From assembly GCA_913063165.1 (NCBI GenBank), contig CAJXZL010000008.1:1-63170 (forward strand): 63,170 nt of DNA. The letters run 5' to 3'. The DNA is from an uncultured Saccharospirillaceae bacterium (GTDB lineage Bacteria; Pseudomonadota; Gammaproteobacteria; Pseudomonadales; Natronospirillaceae). A program made the position numbers and the translations under genes. The notes below the pieces were generated by a model. It did no database searches. It saw only the letters and a list, made by a program, of their open reading frames with translations, and was not told where the DNA came from. The stretch's first letter is position 1, and every line of letters begins with the position of its first letter. This document shows positions 1 to 9,031 of this stretch, one piece after another.

Positions 1-112
1 GGGCTACTAAGTGATGCTTTCACTCAAAAGAAATGTATGTCTCTGAACGCTTTTTCTGGATCAATTCAGGTTGTTTATTCGCACTCGGCACCATCATCAA
101 AACAGCCGATTA

Positions 113-1861
113 TCAAAGACCGCCTTTTTCTAACTGCGTCCATAAGTCGGCTATCGACGCCCGCCACCCTGCATGTCGTTCCGGCAATTGGTGCTTGGCT
201 TTGCGCTTGAGATCGTCTGATAGACGCTGCTCCAATACCTCAATCTGCTCCAATATAGCTGCCTCTGTGTCGGGTAAGTCTGTGCGGCCTTCATCCATTG
301 ACGCACTATTTTTAGAAGGCTCTACAGTTTGTGAGTGTTTACTTGCCTCTTGCTTATAGACCGAACGGTAAAAGCCTTCTGGGTCGTGGGTGATGCTAAT
401 GGTCTCATCTTCTATCAACCACCAATGGGTAACACACTGATCCAAAAAAGCCCGGTCATGGCTGGTGACAATCAAGGTGATACCGGTTTCAATCAAGGCG
501 TCGATCAGTGCCTCGCGCCCTTCCAAATCAATGTGGTTGGTTGGTTCATCCAAAATCAAAAAGTTCGGCGCTTGCAATCGAAACAACGCAAACTGCATCC
601 GCGCTTTTTCCCCACCACTGAGTTGGCTTACAGGCTGGTCGAAGTCTTGATAAGGAATACCCGCGTGGAGCAAAGTTTGTCGTATGCGGTCATCTGGCCC
701 CTCAACCTGACGACGGAGCCAATCGTATCGGGTTTCTTCGCAATTCAAAGCACTCAACTGTTGATCGTAATAGCCCAACTTTACATTGGGATTGATGCGA
801 ATGGTGGGGTCTGAATCGTCAAGGGCGGCCATGATCCGTTTTATGGTGGTCGATTTACCGCTGCCGTTGATACCCAAAAGCCCTATGCGATCCCCAGGAT
901 TGACTCTTAGAAAGGGTACGTTGGCCAACACGCGGTCAGTATTGGGCACTGAAATAGTCGCTTCTTCCAATACCAAGGCTTGCTTGCAGCTGAGTTTTTC
1001 TGTGTCGAGCGCTAATTCCAGTCCACTGCCACGGCTCACAAAGGTCACATTGTCTTTGAGCTTTTGGGCGCGCTTTTCCATGGTTTTCGCTTTTCGCGCC
1101 AAATCTTCATTGTCGAAGGTCCGACCCCAAATAGCCAAACGCTTGGCACTGGTTTCAATACGCGTGATTTCACGCTCTTCTTGGTTGCGCTGCTTTTGGG
1201 CATCTTCATCTAATTTTACTAAGGCTTCTCGCGCGGCATCAAAAGGCAGTTGGAAGCTATAGAGTTTTTGATCACGGAGCACCCAGGTATTGCGGCACAA
1301 GTTGTTCAACAGATAACGGTCATGCGACACCATAATCCAAGGCACGGTAATAGACGACAGCCATTGCTCTAAAATGGCCAGGCTCGAAATATCCATGTGG
1401 TTACCGGGCTCATCGAGCAACATCACATCAGGTGCCATCAATTGTGTTCTAGCCATTAACAACAAATTTTGCTGCCCGCCACTGAGCTGGCTCACCGCAA
1501 TATCAAACTGGCCAGCATGAAAGCCCACCGCCAACAATGCGGTTTCCGCGCGGTAACGGGCACTCACCCGTTCGTCAAAGGACAGCATATCCAACGCAGC
1601 GTCTATTAGCGTCGCTGTGGCGAGTGCGGGTGGTAGGAACTGCTCTACGACACCGATGCGCAGTTGCTTTTGACTTTGACGAAGACCGCTGTCTGGGGCC
1701 AATTCACCAGCCAACATTTTGAGCAAAGTCGACTTACCGCTGCCATTGTGTCCCACCAGACCAATGCGGTCTCCGTCGTTCACACTGGCATCTAATTCAC
1801 TAAATAATGTTTTATGGCCCAGAGCCAAACTCACCTGCGAAAGGGTGATACGGGTTGCCAC
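113..1861 (-). CDS. ABC-F family ATPase (ribosome-associated type)
   Basis: Soluble protein of 582 residues with two ABC ATPase domains and no membrane segments, the architecture of ABC-F translation factors, which act on the ribosome rather than in transport. Domain 1 has Walker A GHNGSGKST (37-45), signature LSGGQ (126-130) and Walker B LDEPGNHMD (149-157). A charged, helical linker follows at about 220-275. Domain 2 has GINGSGKST, LSGGEKARM and the canonical LDEPTNHID. A Lys/Glu-rich C-terminal tail (about 510-582) looks helical. The start is GTG, with GGAG nine bases upstream. The Gly-for-Thr change in the first LDEPTNH motif is the oddity; the second site is intact. The exact subfamily (YheS-, Uup- or EttA-like) is not settled, and a resistance role is not indicated by context. 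Confidence 0.9.
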   Translation of the reverse strand: MATRITLSQVSLALGHKTLFSELDASVNDGDRIGLVGHNGSGKSTLLKMLAGELAPDSGLRQSQKQLRIGVVEQFLPPALATATLIDAALDMLSFDERVSARYRAETALLAVGFHAGQFDIAVSQLSGGQQNLLLMARTQLMAPDVMLLDEPGNHMDISSLAILEQWLSSITVPWIMVSHDRYLLNNLCRNTWVLRDQKLYSFQLPFDAAREALVKLDEDAQKQRNQEEREITRIETSAKRLAIWGRTFDNEDLARKAKTMEKRAQKLKDNVTFVSRGSGLELALDTEKLSCKQALVLEEATISVPNTDRVLANVPFLRVNPGDRIGLLGINGSGKSTTIKRIMAALDDSDPTIRINPNVKLGYYDQQLSALNCEETRYDWLRRQVEGPDDRIRQTLLHAGIPYQDFDQPVSQLSGGEKARMQFALFRLQAPNFLILDEPTNHIDLEGREALIDALIETGITLIVTSHDRAFLDQCVTHWWLIEDETISITHDPEGFYRSVYKQEASKHSQTVEPSKNSASMDEGRTDLPDTEAAILEQIEVLEQRLSDDLKRKAKHQLPERHAGWRASIADLWTQLEKGGL

Positions 1862-2109
1862 AGCATAAACTCCATAAATTTCTTTGGGTTACATTGGATT
1901 GTTAAAAATATTCTACCCTAATCTCGTTTCATACCCATTCTTTAAGACTAAAATCACTATGAAAAGAGCACTATTTGGGCTAAATTTTGATCTGAACAAC
2001 AATAACTAAATCACTAAGCAGAGGCGAAAAAATACCGATTCTGGCGACCGATCTGGCCTTCTTAATCGTACTTTAGCTTCTGAAATCTACAACTGGAGAG
2101 GAACATACG

Positions 2110-3723
2110 ATGGACTATCGACAAATGAGAGGCATGGTAGTTACGCTATCGGCGGCGGTATTACTTGCAGGCTGCTCAATGATGCCTGGCTATCAGTCAG
2201 ATGCCACCTTCGCGCCTGATAAAGAATACAAATTAACGATCCTGCATACCAATGACCATCACGGCCGTTTCTGGCAGAACAGCAATGGCGAATATGGCAT
2301 GGCAGCGCGCAAGACCCTAATCGATGGCATCCGCGCAGAAGTAGCAGCTGACGGCGGCAGTGTCTTGTTATTGTCTGGCGGCGATATCAACACCGGTGTT
2401 CCTGAGTCAGACATGCAAGATGCCGAGCCAGATTTTAAAGGTATGGCGGCGATTGGTTATGACGCAATGGCCATTGGTAACCATGAATTCGACAATGCCC
2501 GCGATGTTCTGATGCAGCAGCAAGAATGGGCTGGCTTCAGTTTCTTGAGCGCCAACATCTATCGACGTGACAACGGCATGACGCTTTTCCCAGCTTACAA
2601 GGTGTTTGATGTCGATGGCATGAAGGTTGTGGTTGTAGGCTTCACCACGGAAGATACCGTTAAAATTGGCAACCCTGAATACACCTCTGATCTAGAATTT
2701 AGAAGCCCAGTGACGGTTGCCACAGAACTAATGCCAGCCTTGCAGAAGCGCGGCGCTTTGGTAATCGCTGCAACCCATATGGGCCACTATGCCGATGCCA
2801 ACCATGGCGGCAACGCACCGGGTGACGTGACATTGGCGCGTTCGGTTAGCGGTTTTGATGTGATCGTGGGTGGTCACTCACAGGTCGCTTTGTCTGAGCC
2901 AGATGTCCAGAATGGTGCTCTGATCGTTCAGGCACATGAGTGGGGTAAGTATGTGGGTCGATTAGATTTGGTTGTCAAAAATGGTGACATCATCAGCTCT
3001 AATTACCGTCTGATTCCGATCAACCTGAAGAACAAGGGCAAAGACGCGGAAGGCAATTCAGTCTATACATTAATCGAAGATGAAATTGCTGAAGACGCTG
3101 ACATGCTTGCGATGCTCACGCCCTATCAAGAAGCAGGCGCTGAGTCGCTCAATACGGTGATCGGCACCTGTACTGGTAACTTTGTCGGCGAGCGTAGCCA
3201 GGTGCGTTCTTCTGAAACCAACCTAGGCAACCTGATTGCTGAAGCGCAACGTGTGAAAGCGGGTGCTGACGTAGCCATCATGAACAGTGGTGGTATTCGC
3301 GCAGACATGGCTTGTGGTGATATCACTTACAAGCATGTATTAACCGTGCAGCCTTTCGCCAATATCCTGACCTATGTTGAGCTAACCGGTGCTGAGTTGT
3401 TTGACTACCTCACTGTTGTCGCATCGAAGGAAGCAGGCAGCGGTGCATTCGCACAATCTGCTGGTGTTACTATGGATGTGAAAGCCGGCATGATCAGCAA
3501 AGTGATGATCGGTGGCAAGGCGCTAGATAAAGCAGCAACCTATCGATTGGCCATCAACAGCTTTATGGCCTCTGGGGGTGACGGCTATACCAAGGTGTCT
3601 GACCATCCTAATTTCGTCAACACCGGTTTTGTTGATGCTGACTTGTTAGTGGACTACATCCAGCGCAATAGCCCTATGAGCAGCGATGACTTTGCACCTA
3701 CAGGTGCGATCAACCGCATGTAA
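2110..3723 (+). CDS. ushA: UshA-type 5'-nucleotidase/UDP-sugar hydrolase, lipoprotein
   Basis: Exported metallophosphoesterase that dephosphorylates extracellular nucleotides (and in UshA also UDP-sugars) so that nucleosides and phosphate can be taken up. The N-terminus is a lipoprotein signal with lipobox LAGC, Cys at residue 22. The calcineurin-like domain carries the metal motifs TNDHHG (about 47-52), GNHEFD and GGHSQ; the C-terminal 5'-nucleotidase domain has SGGIR and ends with the GDGY segment. Wording of the motifs, including GGDINTGVPES and QAHEWGKYVGR, matches E. coli UshA closely. Unlike E. coli UshA, which is freely periplasmic, this one is predicted to be membrane anchored, as in Vibrio NutA-type enzymes. 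It is preceded by a GGAG-like site and followed directly by a strong terminator, so it is monocistronic. Confidence 0.93.
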   Translation: MDYRQMRGMVVTLSAAVLLAGCSMMPGYQSDATFAPDKEYKLTILHTNDHHGRFWQNSNGEYGMAARKTLIDGIRAEVAADGGSVLLLSGGDINTGVPESDMQDAEPDFKGMAAIGYDAMAIGNHEFDNARDVLMQQQEWAGFSFLSANIYRRDNGMTLFPAYKVFDVDGMKVVVVGFTTEDTVKIGNPEYTSDLEFRSPVTVATELMPALQKRGALVIAATHMGHYADANHGGNAPGDVTLARSVSGFDVIVGGHSQVALSEPDVQNGALIVQAHEWGKYVGRLDLVVKNGDIISSNYRLIPINLKNKGKDAEGNSVYTLIEDEIAEDADMLAMLTPYQEAGAESLNTVIGTCTGNFVGERSQVRSSETNLGNLIAEAQRVKAGADVAIMNSGGIRADMACGDITYKHVLTVQPFANILTYVELTGAELFDYLTVVASKEAGSGAFAQSAGVTMDVKAGMISKVMIGGKALDKAATYRLAINSFMASGGDGYTKVSDHPNFVNTGFVDADLLVDYIQRNSPMSSDDFAPTGAINRM

Positions 3724-3742
3724 TAAGGGCGTTATAAAGACA

Positions 3743-3771
3743 AAAGAGCGCCTATTGGCGCTCTTTTTTTT
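3743..3771 (+). terminator. Rho-independent terminator after ushA
   Basis: A perfect 10-bp stem (AAAGAGCGCC / GGCGCTCTTT) with a four-base loop runs straight into a T tract, 20 bases after the ushA stop. Confidence 0.92.
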
Positions 3772-3916
3772 ACTGTCGGATTAGGCTATTGAAAATGACA
3801 GTCAACGGACGGCTGTGATGAAACCCTTGAATTTCATCAGCACGAGGCATTTTTATTGGTCTGAACTGAGGATTTTTGGACTGAGGTTTTAAAGGGGCAT
3901 CCAGGCCCCTGACGTA

Positions 3917-4849
3917 CTAGGAAGCGGGCGATCGTGCCAATTCATCACACACATCCAGAAACAGACGCACTTTGGTATCCATGACGCTGCTCTGGCGATG
4001 GACAATCACATGGCGCAGGTCATAGTAGCGTTCTGCTGGCTGGACTAGCCGGACTTGGCCACGATCTATATAGGGTTGAATATAACTGAGTGGGAAAAAA
4101 CCCAAGTAGCGGCCCGACAAGACCAGCGGGGTGCGGGTATCAAATTGATAGGCCCGAGCCGACAAATTGAGCCGCCGTAATTGTTCGATACCGGCACTGT
4201 TCACATCAACGCCTGGATAAACCGTCTGACTGGCATGCAACATCTCATCGGAAATATCGTCATCAGACAGCGTAAAGAATGGATGTTTGTTGCCACAACA
4301 CAGAATAAACCGCTCTTCAAAGTTAGGCTGATAACTGAGGGCATCGATATTACGAAATTCAGGCATGATCCCAACATGCGCCTGACCAGCCAATAGCGCA
4401 TTTTCAATGCTCGGCGCAGTGTCATTGTTGATCGCAATCTGTAGTTTTGGCGCACGGTCATTGAGCGTTGCAATCACCTCTGGCAGCCGCAATTGTGGCG
4501 ACACTGCCACGTTATCACTGCACAGAATGACCAACTCTCCCGACACTTCCACATCCAACGAACTGATCAGCACAGAAAAGCCGTTAAGTGTGTCAAATAA
4601 CTTCAACGATGCCTCATAAACGACTTTGCCTTGTTCTGTGAGCGCAAAGCCACCCCGCCCGCGTTTGGCGAGTTTGAATTTCATGCGACTCTCGAGATTG
4701 GAGATATGCACACTAATGGTCGATCGGGTAATATTGAGGACAGGTTCTGCCTTGGCAAAACCACCACATTCAACAACCACTTTGAATATGCGCAACAGCC
4801 GCAAATCGTATTCAGACACGGGTCTCGGGACAAAGGTATCTTTTCTCAT
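3917..4849 (-). CDS. LysR-family transcriptional regulator, divergent from gabD-gabT
   Basis: LysR-type regulator of about 310 residues with an N-terminal winged helix-turn-helix (about 15-75; the segment with TRSTISVHISNLE is the recognition region) and a C-terminal periplasmic-binding-like effector domain. I place the start at the ATG at 4849, which has GGGTGA a few bases upstream; a GTG two codons earlier is possible. It is transcribed away from gabD-gabT across a 126-base gap containing a perfect 16-base inverted repeat, the usual arrangement for a LysR protein controlling its divergent neighbours. The inferred role is control of GABA or succinate-semialdehyde use; the effector cannot be read from sequence. 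Confidence 0.88.
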   Translation of the reverse strand: MRKDTFVPRPVSEYDLRLLRIFKVVVECGGFAKAEPVLNITRSTISVHISNLESRMKFKLAKRGRGGFALTEQGKVVYEASLKLFDTLNGFSVLISSLDVEVSGELVILCSDNVAVSPQLRLPEVIATLNDRAPKLQIAINNDTAPSIENALLAGQAHVGIMPEFRNIDALSYQPNFEERFILCCGNKHPFFTLSDDDISDEMLHASQTVYPGVDVNSAGIEQLRRLNLSARAYQFDTRTPLVLSGRYLGFFPLSYIQPYIDRGQVRLVQPAERYYDLRHVIVHRQSSVMDTKVRLFLDVCDELARSPAS

Positions 4850-4876
4850 ATTCACCCAATTAAAGTTTTATTTAGT

Positions 4877-4892
4877 TCAAACATTAGTTTGA
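4877..4892. promoter_or_regulatory. Inverted repeat, probable LysR operator
   Basis: TCAAAC-atta-GTTTGA is a perfect 6-bp inverted repeat with a four-base spacer, lying 28 bases from the regulator start and 84 from gabD. A related half-site, TTAGTTTCAA, occurs again near 4920. LysR proteins typically bind such paired sites; binding here is inferred. Confidence 0.5.
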
Positions 4893-4975
4893 TTGTTTTA
4901 TATTTACCTTAAATAGAAATTAGTTTCAAATAGCTACCATATTTCATCAACTCCAATTCATTAGAGGCCATTGTC

Positions 4976-6433
4976 ATGATCCGTTTAAATGAACCGGCAC
5001 TGTTAGCCAACCATTCCTATATCAATGGTGCGTGGGTAAAGAAAGACACTACATTTGACGTCACGAATCCTGCTTCAGGCGTGGTTTTGGCGCAAGTCAG
5101 CAATGGAGACGGCCAAGATGCAGAGGCAGCGGTTGCTGCTGCAAAAGCCGCTTTACCAGCTTGGGCTGCAAAGAGCGCTAACGAACGCGCCGCGATTTTG
5201 CGCAAATGGTTTAACTTAATGATGGAACACCAGCACGACCTTGGTGTCATCATGACAGCCGAACAGGGCAAACCTCTGGCTGAGTCCAAAGGCGAAATTG
5301 CTTATGGTGCCGCTTTTGTTGATTGGTATGCTGAAGAAGGTAAGCGTATTTATGGCGATACCATTCCTGGGCCCGCCAGTGACAAACGCATCATTGTTTT
5401 AAAGCAACCAATCGGCGTGGTAGCGGCGATTACACCTTGGAACTTCCCAAGTTCAATGATCACCCGCAAAGCCGCACCTGCTTTGGCTGCTGGTTGCACC
5501 TTTATCATCAAACCCGCATCGGAAACGCCGTTGTCGGCATTGGCATTGGCACAATTGGCTGAAATGGCGGGCATACCTAAGGGTGTGTTTAACGTTGTTA
5601 CTGGTACCAATTCACGCGCCATCGGTGAAGTGTTAACCACCAGCCCCGATGTTGCAAAATTCTCATTCACCGGTTCAACACCGGTGGGACGTAAGCTCTA
5701 CGAACAGTGTGCCGGCACCATTAAAAAAGTATCTCTTGAGCTTGGTGGCAATGCTCCCTTTATCGTTTTTGACGATGCCGATTTGGATGCCGCCGTTCAG
5801 GGCGCCTTGGCGTCTAAGTACCGCAACGCCGGTCAAACCTGTGTCTGTGCAAACCGATTCTTGGTTCAGCGATCAGTTTACGATACCTTTGCTGAAAAGT
5901 TAGAGGCGGCAGTCGCAGAATTCCAGCTTGGAGATGGCATGGACGAAGGCGTCACCATGGGCCCATTGATTACCAAGAAGGCAATGGACGATGTACACGC
6001 CTTGGTTGAACAATCAGTTGCGCAGGGCGCACAGGTCGTTGTGGGTGGGCAACCACATGCATTGGGCGGCAATTATTACCAACCCACTATTATGAAAAAT
6101 GTCAGCAACAGCATGGCCATTGCTGCCAATGAAATCTTTGGACCCGTTGCGCCACTGATTCCCTTCGATACGGAAGAAGAGCTCATCGCTATGGCTAACG
6201 ACACTGAATATGGCCTTGCTGCCTATTTCTATTCTCGTGATATCGGCCGCATCTGGCGTGTCGCTGAAGGGCTTGAGTACGGCATGGTAGGCATTAACGA
6301 AGGCATCATTTCCAATGCTGCAGCACCCTTTGGCGGTGTCAAGTCATCAGGCTTGGGTCGCGAAGGGTCTAAGTATGGCATTGAAGACTTTCTTGAAATC
6401 AAATACTTGTGCCTTGGCGGCCTAAACAAATAA
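4976..6433 (+). CDS. gabD: NAD(P)-dependent succinate-semialdehyde dehydrogenase
   Basis: Aldehyde dehydrogenase of 485 residues that oxidises succinate semialdehyde to succinate, the second step of the GABA shunt. The family hallmarks are present: PWNFP in the cofactor site, FTGSTPVGR, the general base Glu255 in LELGGN, and the nucleophile Cys289 in GQTCVCANR. The second Cys two residues on (CVC) matches bacterial GabD enzymes, in which a neighbouring cysteine can form a redox-sensitive disulfide. AGAGG lies just upstream of the ATG. gabT follows after 18 bases, so the two are one transcription unit, divergent from a LysR regulator. Confidence 0.95.
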   Translation: MIRLNEPALLANHSYINGAWVKKDTTFDVTNPASGVVLAQVSNGDGQDAEAAVAAAKAALPAWAAKSANERAAILRKWFNLMMEHQHDLGVIMTAEQGKPLAESKGEIAYGAAFVDWYAEEGKRIYGDTIPGPASDKRIIVLKQPIGVVAAITPWNFPSSMITRKAAPALAAGCTFIIKPASETPLSALALAQLAEMAGIPKGVFNVVTGTNSRAIGEVLTTSPDVAKFSFTGSTPVGRKLYEQCAGTIKKVSLELGGNAPFIVFDDADLDAAVQGALASKYRNAGQTCVCANRFLVQRSVYDTFAEKLEAAVAEFQLGDGMDEGVTMGPLITKKAMDDVHALVEQSVAQGAQVVVGGQPHALGGNYYQPTIMKNVSNSMAIAANEIFGPVAPLIPFDTEEELIAMANDTEYGLAAYFYSRDIGRIWRVAEGLEYGMVGINEGIISNAAAPFGGVKSSGLGREGSKYGIEDFLEIKYLCLGGLNK

Positions 6434-6451
6434 CGAAGAGGAGACTCTCAG

Positions 6452-7735
6452 ATGTCACGCAATTCAGAATTACAGGCTCGTAAAGTTGCAGCGGTCGCGC
6501 GCGGACAGGGCAATATGTTTTCCAACTTTGTTGACCATGCGCTGAACGCAGAACTGTGGGATGTGGACGGCAAACGCTATATCGACTTTGGTGCGGGTAT
6601 TGCCGTAGTCAATACGGGCCACAGCCACCCTAAAGTGGTTGCCGCAGTAAAGCAGCAGGTCGAAAACTTTTCACATACGTGCATCATGGTAAATCCCTAT
6701 GAGTCTGGCGTTACCTTGGCTGAAAAACTCAATGCCTTGGCGCCTGGTGATACCCCAAAGAAAACGATTTTTGTAAGCACCGGAGCTGAAGCGGTTGAAA
6801 ACGCTGTGAAAATAGCACGCGCTCACACGGGTCGTCGTGGCATTATCGCCTTTAATGGTGGTTTTCACGGCCGCACCAATATGACGATGGGTTTAACCGG
6901 TAAGATCACACCATACAAAAACTTGTTTGGCCCCTTCCCTGGCGAAATCTACCACGTGCCCTTCCCTTCTGATTTCCATGAAGTGTCGGTAGCCGACAGC
7001 ATGATCGCGATCGAAAAACTGTTCAAAGTTGACATTGCACCAACGGATGTTGCGGCTATTTTGATCGAACCAATTCAAGGCGAAGGTGGATTCTATTACG
7101 CACCGGTTGAATTGATGCAAGCGTTACGCGCGATGTGCGACAAGCACGGCATCGTACTGATCGCAGACGAAATCCAAACGGGATTTGGCCGTACGGGTAA
7201 AATGTTCTGCACCGAATATTCAGGCATAGAACCTGACCTCATGACTATGGCCAAAGGCATAGCCGGTGGGTATCCGTTGTCAGCAGTAGTGGGTAAAGCA
7301 GAAATCATGGATGCACCCCTCCCAGGTGGATTGGGTGGTACATACGGTGGTTCTCCAGTCGCATGCGCAGCAGCCTTGGCTGTCTTGGAAGTGATGGAAG
7401 AAGAAAACCTCGTCGCACGATCCAATGAAGTCGGCGCCGTATTCGGTAAGCGCTTACAGGCCATTGCTGATCGTCATCCTGGCTTGGTTGGTGAGATTCG
7501 CGTCAAAGGTGCCATGATCGCTATGGAATTGGTTAAGAATGGTGATGCCCATCAGCCGAACCCAGAGCTGATTCAGAAGCTGATCGCTGGCGCGGCCGAA
7601 CATGGCCTTATCCTGTTGTCATGTGGTTTCTATAGCAACGTCATTCGTTTCTTACCACCACTGACTATCGGCGACGATTTGATTCATGAAGGCATGGATC
7701 AGTTTGATCTCTTGTTTGACAAATCCGTGTCGTAA
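6452..7735 (+). CDS. gabT: 4-aminobutyrate aminotransferase
   Basis: Class-III PLP aminotransferase of 427 residues that moves the amino group of GABA to 2-oxoglutarate, giving succinate semialdehyde, the substrate of the adjacent gabD product. The motif STGAEAVENAVKIAR holds the phosphate-binding loop, DEIQTGFGRTG carries the cofactor-stacking Asp, and Lys268 in MAKGIAGGYP is the Schiff-base lysine. GGTYGGSPVACAAAL is typical of GabT. AGAGGAGA lies at a good distance before the ATG. Closely related ornithine or 5-aminovalerate aminotransferases have similar motifs, but linkage to gabD favours GABA (or 5-aminovalerate) as the substrate. Confidence 0.94.
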   Translation: MSRNSELQARKVAAVARGQGNMFSNFVDHALNAELWDVDGKRYIDFGAGIAVVNTGHSHPKVVAAVKQQVENFSHTCIMVNPYESGVTLAEKLNALAPGDTPKKTIFVSTGAEAVENAVKIARAHTGRRGIIAFNGGFHGRTNMTMGLTGKITPYKNLFGPFPGEIYHVPFPSDFHEVSVADSMIAIEKLFKVDIAPTDVAAILIEPIQGEGGFYYAPVELMQALRAMCDKHGIVLIADEIQTGFGRTGKMFCTEYSGIEPDLMTMAKGIAGGYPLSAVVGKAEIMDAPLPGGLGGTYGGSPVACAAALAVLEVMEEENLVARSNEVGAVFGKRLQAIADRHPGLVGEIRVKGAMIAMELVKNGDAHQPNPELIQKLIAGAAEHGLILLSCGFYSNVIRFLPPLTIGDDLIHEGMDQFDLLFDKSVS

Positions 7736-7752
7736 ATGACCTTTTAGAGAGC

Positions 7753-7782
7753 AAAAAGGCAGCCATTGGCTGCCTTTTTTAT
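7753..7782. terminator. Bidirectional terminator between gabT and the B12 operon
   Basis: A 12-bp stem (AAAAAGGCAGCC / GGCTGCCTTTTT) with a three-base loop has T tracts on both strands. It can end gabT transcription on the plus strand and the converging B12 transporter operon on the minus strand, whose last stop codon lies 11 bases away. Confidence 0.9.
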
Positions 7783-7792
7783 TGGATAGCGA

Positions 7793-9031
7793 TTATTGGT
7801 TTTTCGTAATAGCGTTGATGGCACTGAGTAACTGGTCAATCTCAACCATTGGGCTCCGCGACACAATGGCATCATACTCGGTCTGCACTGCCGGTTGAAA
7901 GAACCGCTCCTGTTCACTGTGCGTCGTCATGACAATCACATTTTTACTGCTACTGGCCAATGCTAGATTTTTGGCGTTAGCGGTCCCAATGGGGAAATCA
8001 CATAATACCGTCACATCCGCTGACGCGACCCAAGACAGCCCCATCTGAAAACTGTCATCTGAGATGCTGTCAAATGTGGGGGTTTCTATATAAGCAATGC
8101 CAGCAGCTTCCCAGTAGGCAACATCACTGTCATCTCGATGCGCAATGCCACCTGTCACTAGGCAGCCTGCACGGCGCAGTAATTTTGATACCCGAATAGC
8201 AGACCCTGCACCCCCAATAATGTGTACTTTGGCGCCTAATGCCGATGCGACACGGGTTTTGGGTAACACGTTCATATTGCCAGTGTGTGCGTTCATCACC
8301 ACCAAGGCATGCTCGGTATACAAACGCTGAATCATTTCTTGGGTAATCACCTGATCGGGGGTACCGTCGTCCACTATCCGTCCCTGGTCGACCAATATCA
8401 CGCGATCACAAAATTCCGCTGCTATATTGAGGTTATGCAGGGTAACCAGTGCTGACTTACCCTGTTCACACTGTTGTCTCAGGGCATGCATCAATTCGTA
8501 TTCATGGCCAAGGTCTAGATTGGCCGTGGGTTCGTCTAACAGCATCACATCAGCGTCTTGAACCAACAAACGCGCAAACTGCACCAGTTGCTTTTCGCCA
8601 CCAGACAATTCGGTGAAAATTCGCGACGCCAAATGCCCGATATCTAAGGCCACCAACACTGCTGTGACACGCTTCTGCAATTCGACTTGGCTGCAGAGCC
8701 CCTGTGCGCGCGCCGCATAAGCGCCGAGCGCCACGATATCGAATACGGCAAAAGGAAAGCCTTCACTCGCTTCCTGACTTAAATAACTGATAAAACCAGC
8801 CCGTTCTTCGGGTGGCATGGACAATAACAACCTGTCATGGATGTGCACAGTGCCTTCTGTGGCTGGCAAATATCCCAGTAACGCTTTTAATAACGTGGTT
8901 TTTCCGGCTCCATTGGGCCCGATCACACCCACTAACTCGCCAGCCAGCAAGGACAAAGACACCTGATTCAATAGACGGGCCTGTTTTACGTCATAGCTTA
9001 GGTTATGGGCAACCAAGACAGGGGTGGTCAT
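7793..9031 (-). CDS. btuD: Cobalamin-type ABC importer ATPase with fused C-terminal domain
   Basis: ATPase subunit of a FecCD/BtuCD-type importer. Residues 1 to about 255 are a standard ABC domain: Walker A GPNGAGKTT, signature LSGGEKQ and Walker B VMLLDEPTANLD. About 150 further residues follow that simple BtuD proteins lack; this part begins with a glycine-rich stretch (VHIIGGAGSAIRV) typical of Rossmann-like folds and continues as alternating strands and helices. Similar C-terminal extensions exist in some cobalamin or siderophore ATPases such as Bacillus YvrA. The ATG overlaps the stop of the permease gene by ATGA. It is the last gene of the riboswitch-led operon, which makes B12 or another corrinoid the likely substrate. 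The function of the extension is unknown to me. Confidence 0.85.
   Translation of the reverse strand: MTTPVLVAHNLSYDVKQARLLNQVSLSLLAGELVGVIGPNGAGKTTLLKALLGYLPATEGTVHIHDRLLLSMPPEERAGFISYLSQEASEGFPFAVFDIVALGAYAARAQGLCSQVELQKRVTAVLVALDIGHLASRIFTELSGGEKQLVQFARLLVQDADVMLLDEPTANLDLGHEYELMHALRQQCEQGKSALVTLHNLNIAAEFCDRVILVDQGRIVDDGTPDQVITQEMIQRLYTEHALVVMNAHTGNMNVLPKTRVASALGAKVHIIGGAGSAIRVSKLLRRAGCLVTGGIAHRDDSDVAYWEAAGIAYIETPTFDSISDDSFQMGLSWVASADVTVLCDFPIGTANAKNLALASSSKNVIVMTTHSEQERFFQPAVQTEYDAIVSRSPMVEIDQLLSAINAITKNQ

Noticed and set aside
1-112. Possible gene end at the left edge
   Set aside because: No frame with recognisable sequence extends into the ABC-F gene's downstream region; only an AGTGA/TCACT hairpin without T tract is seen.
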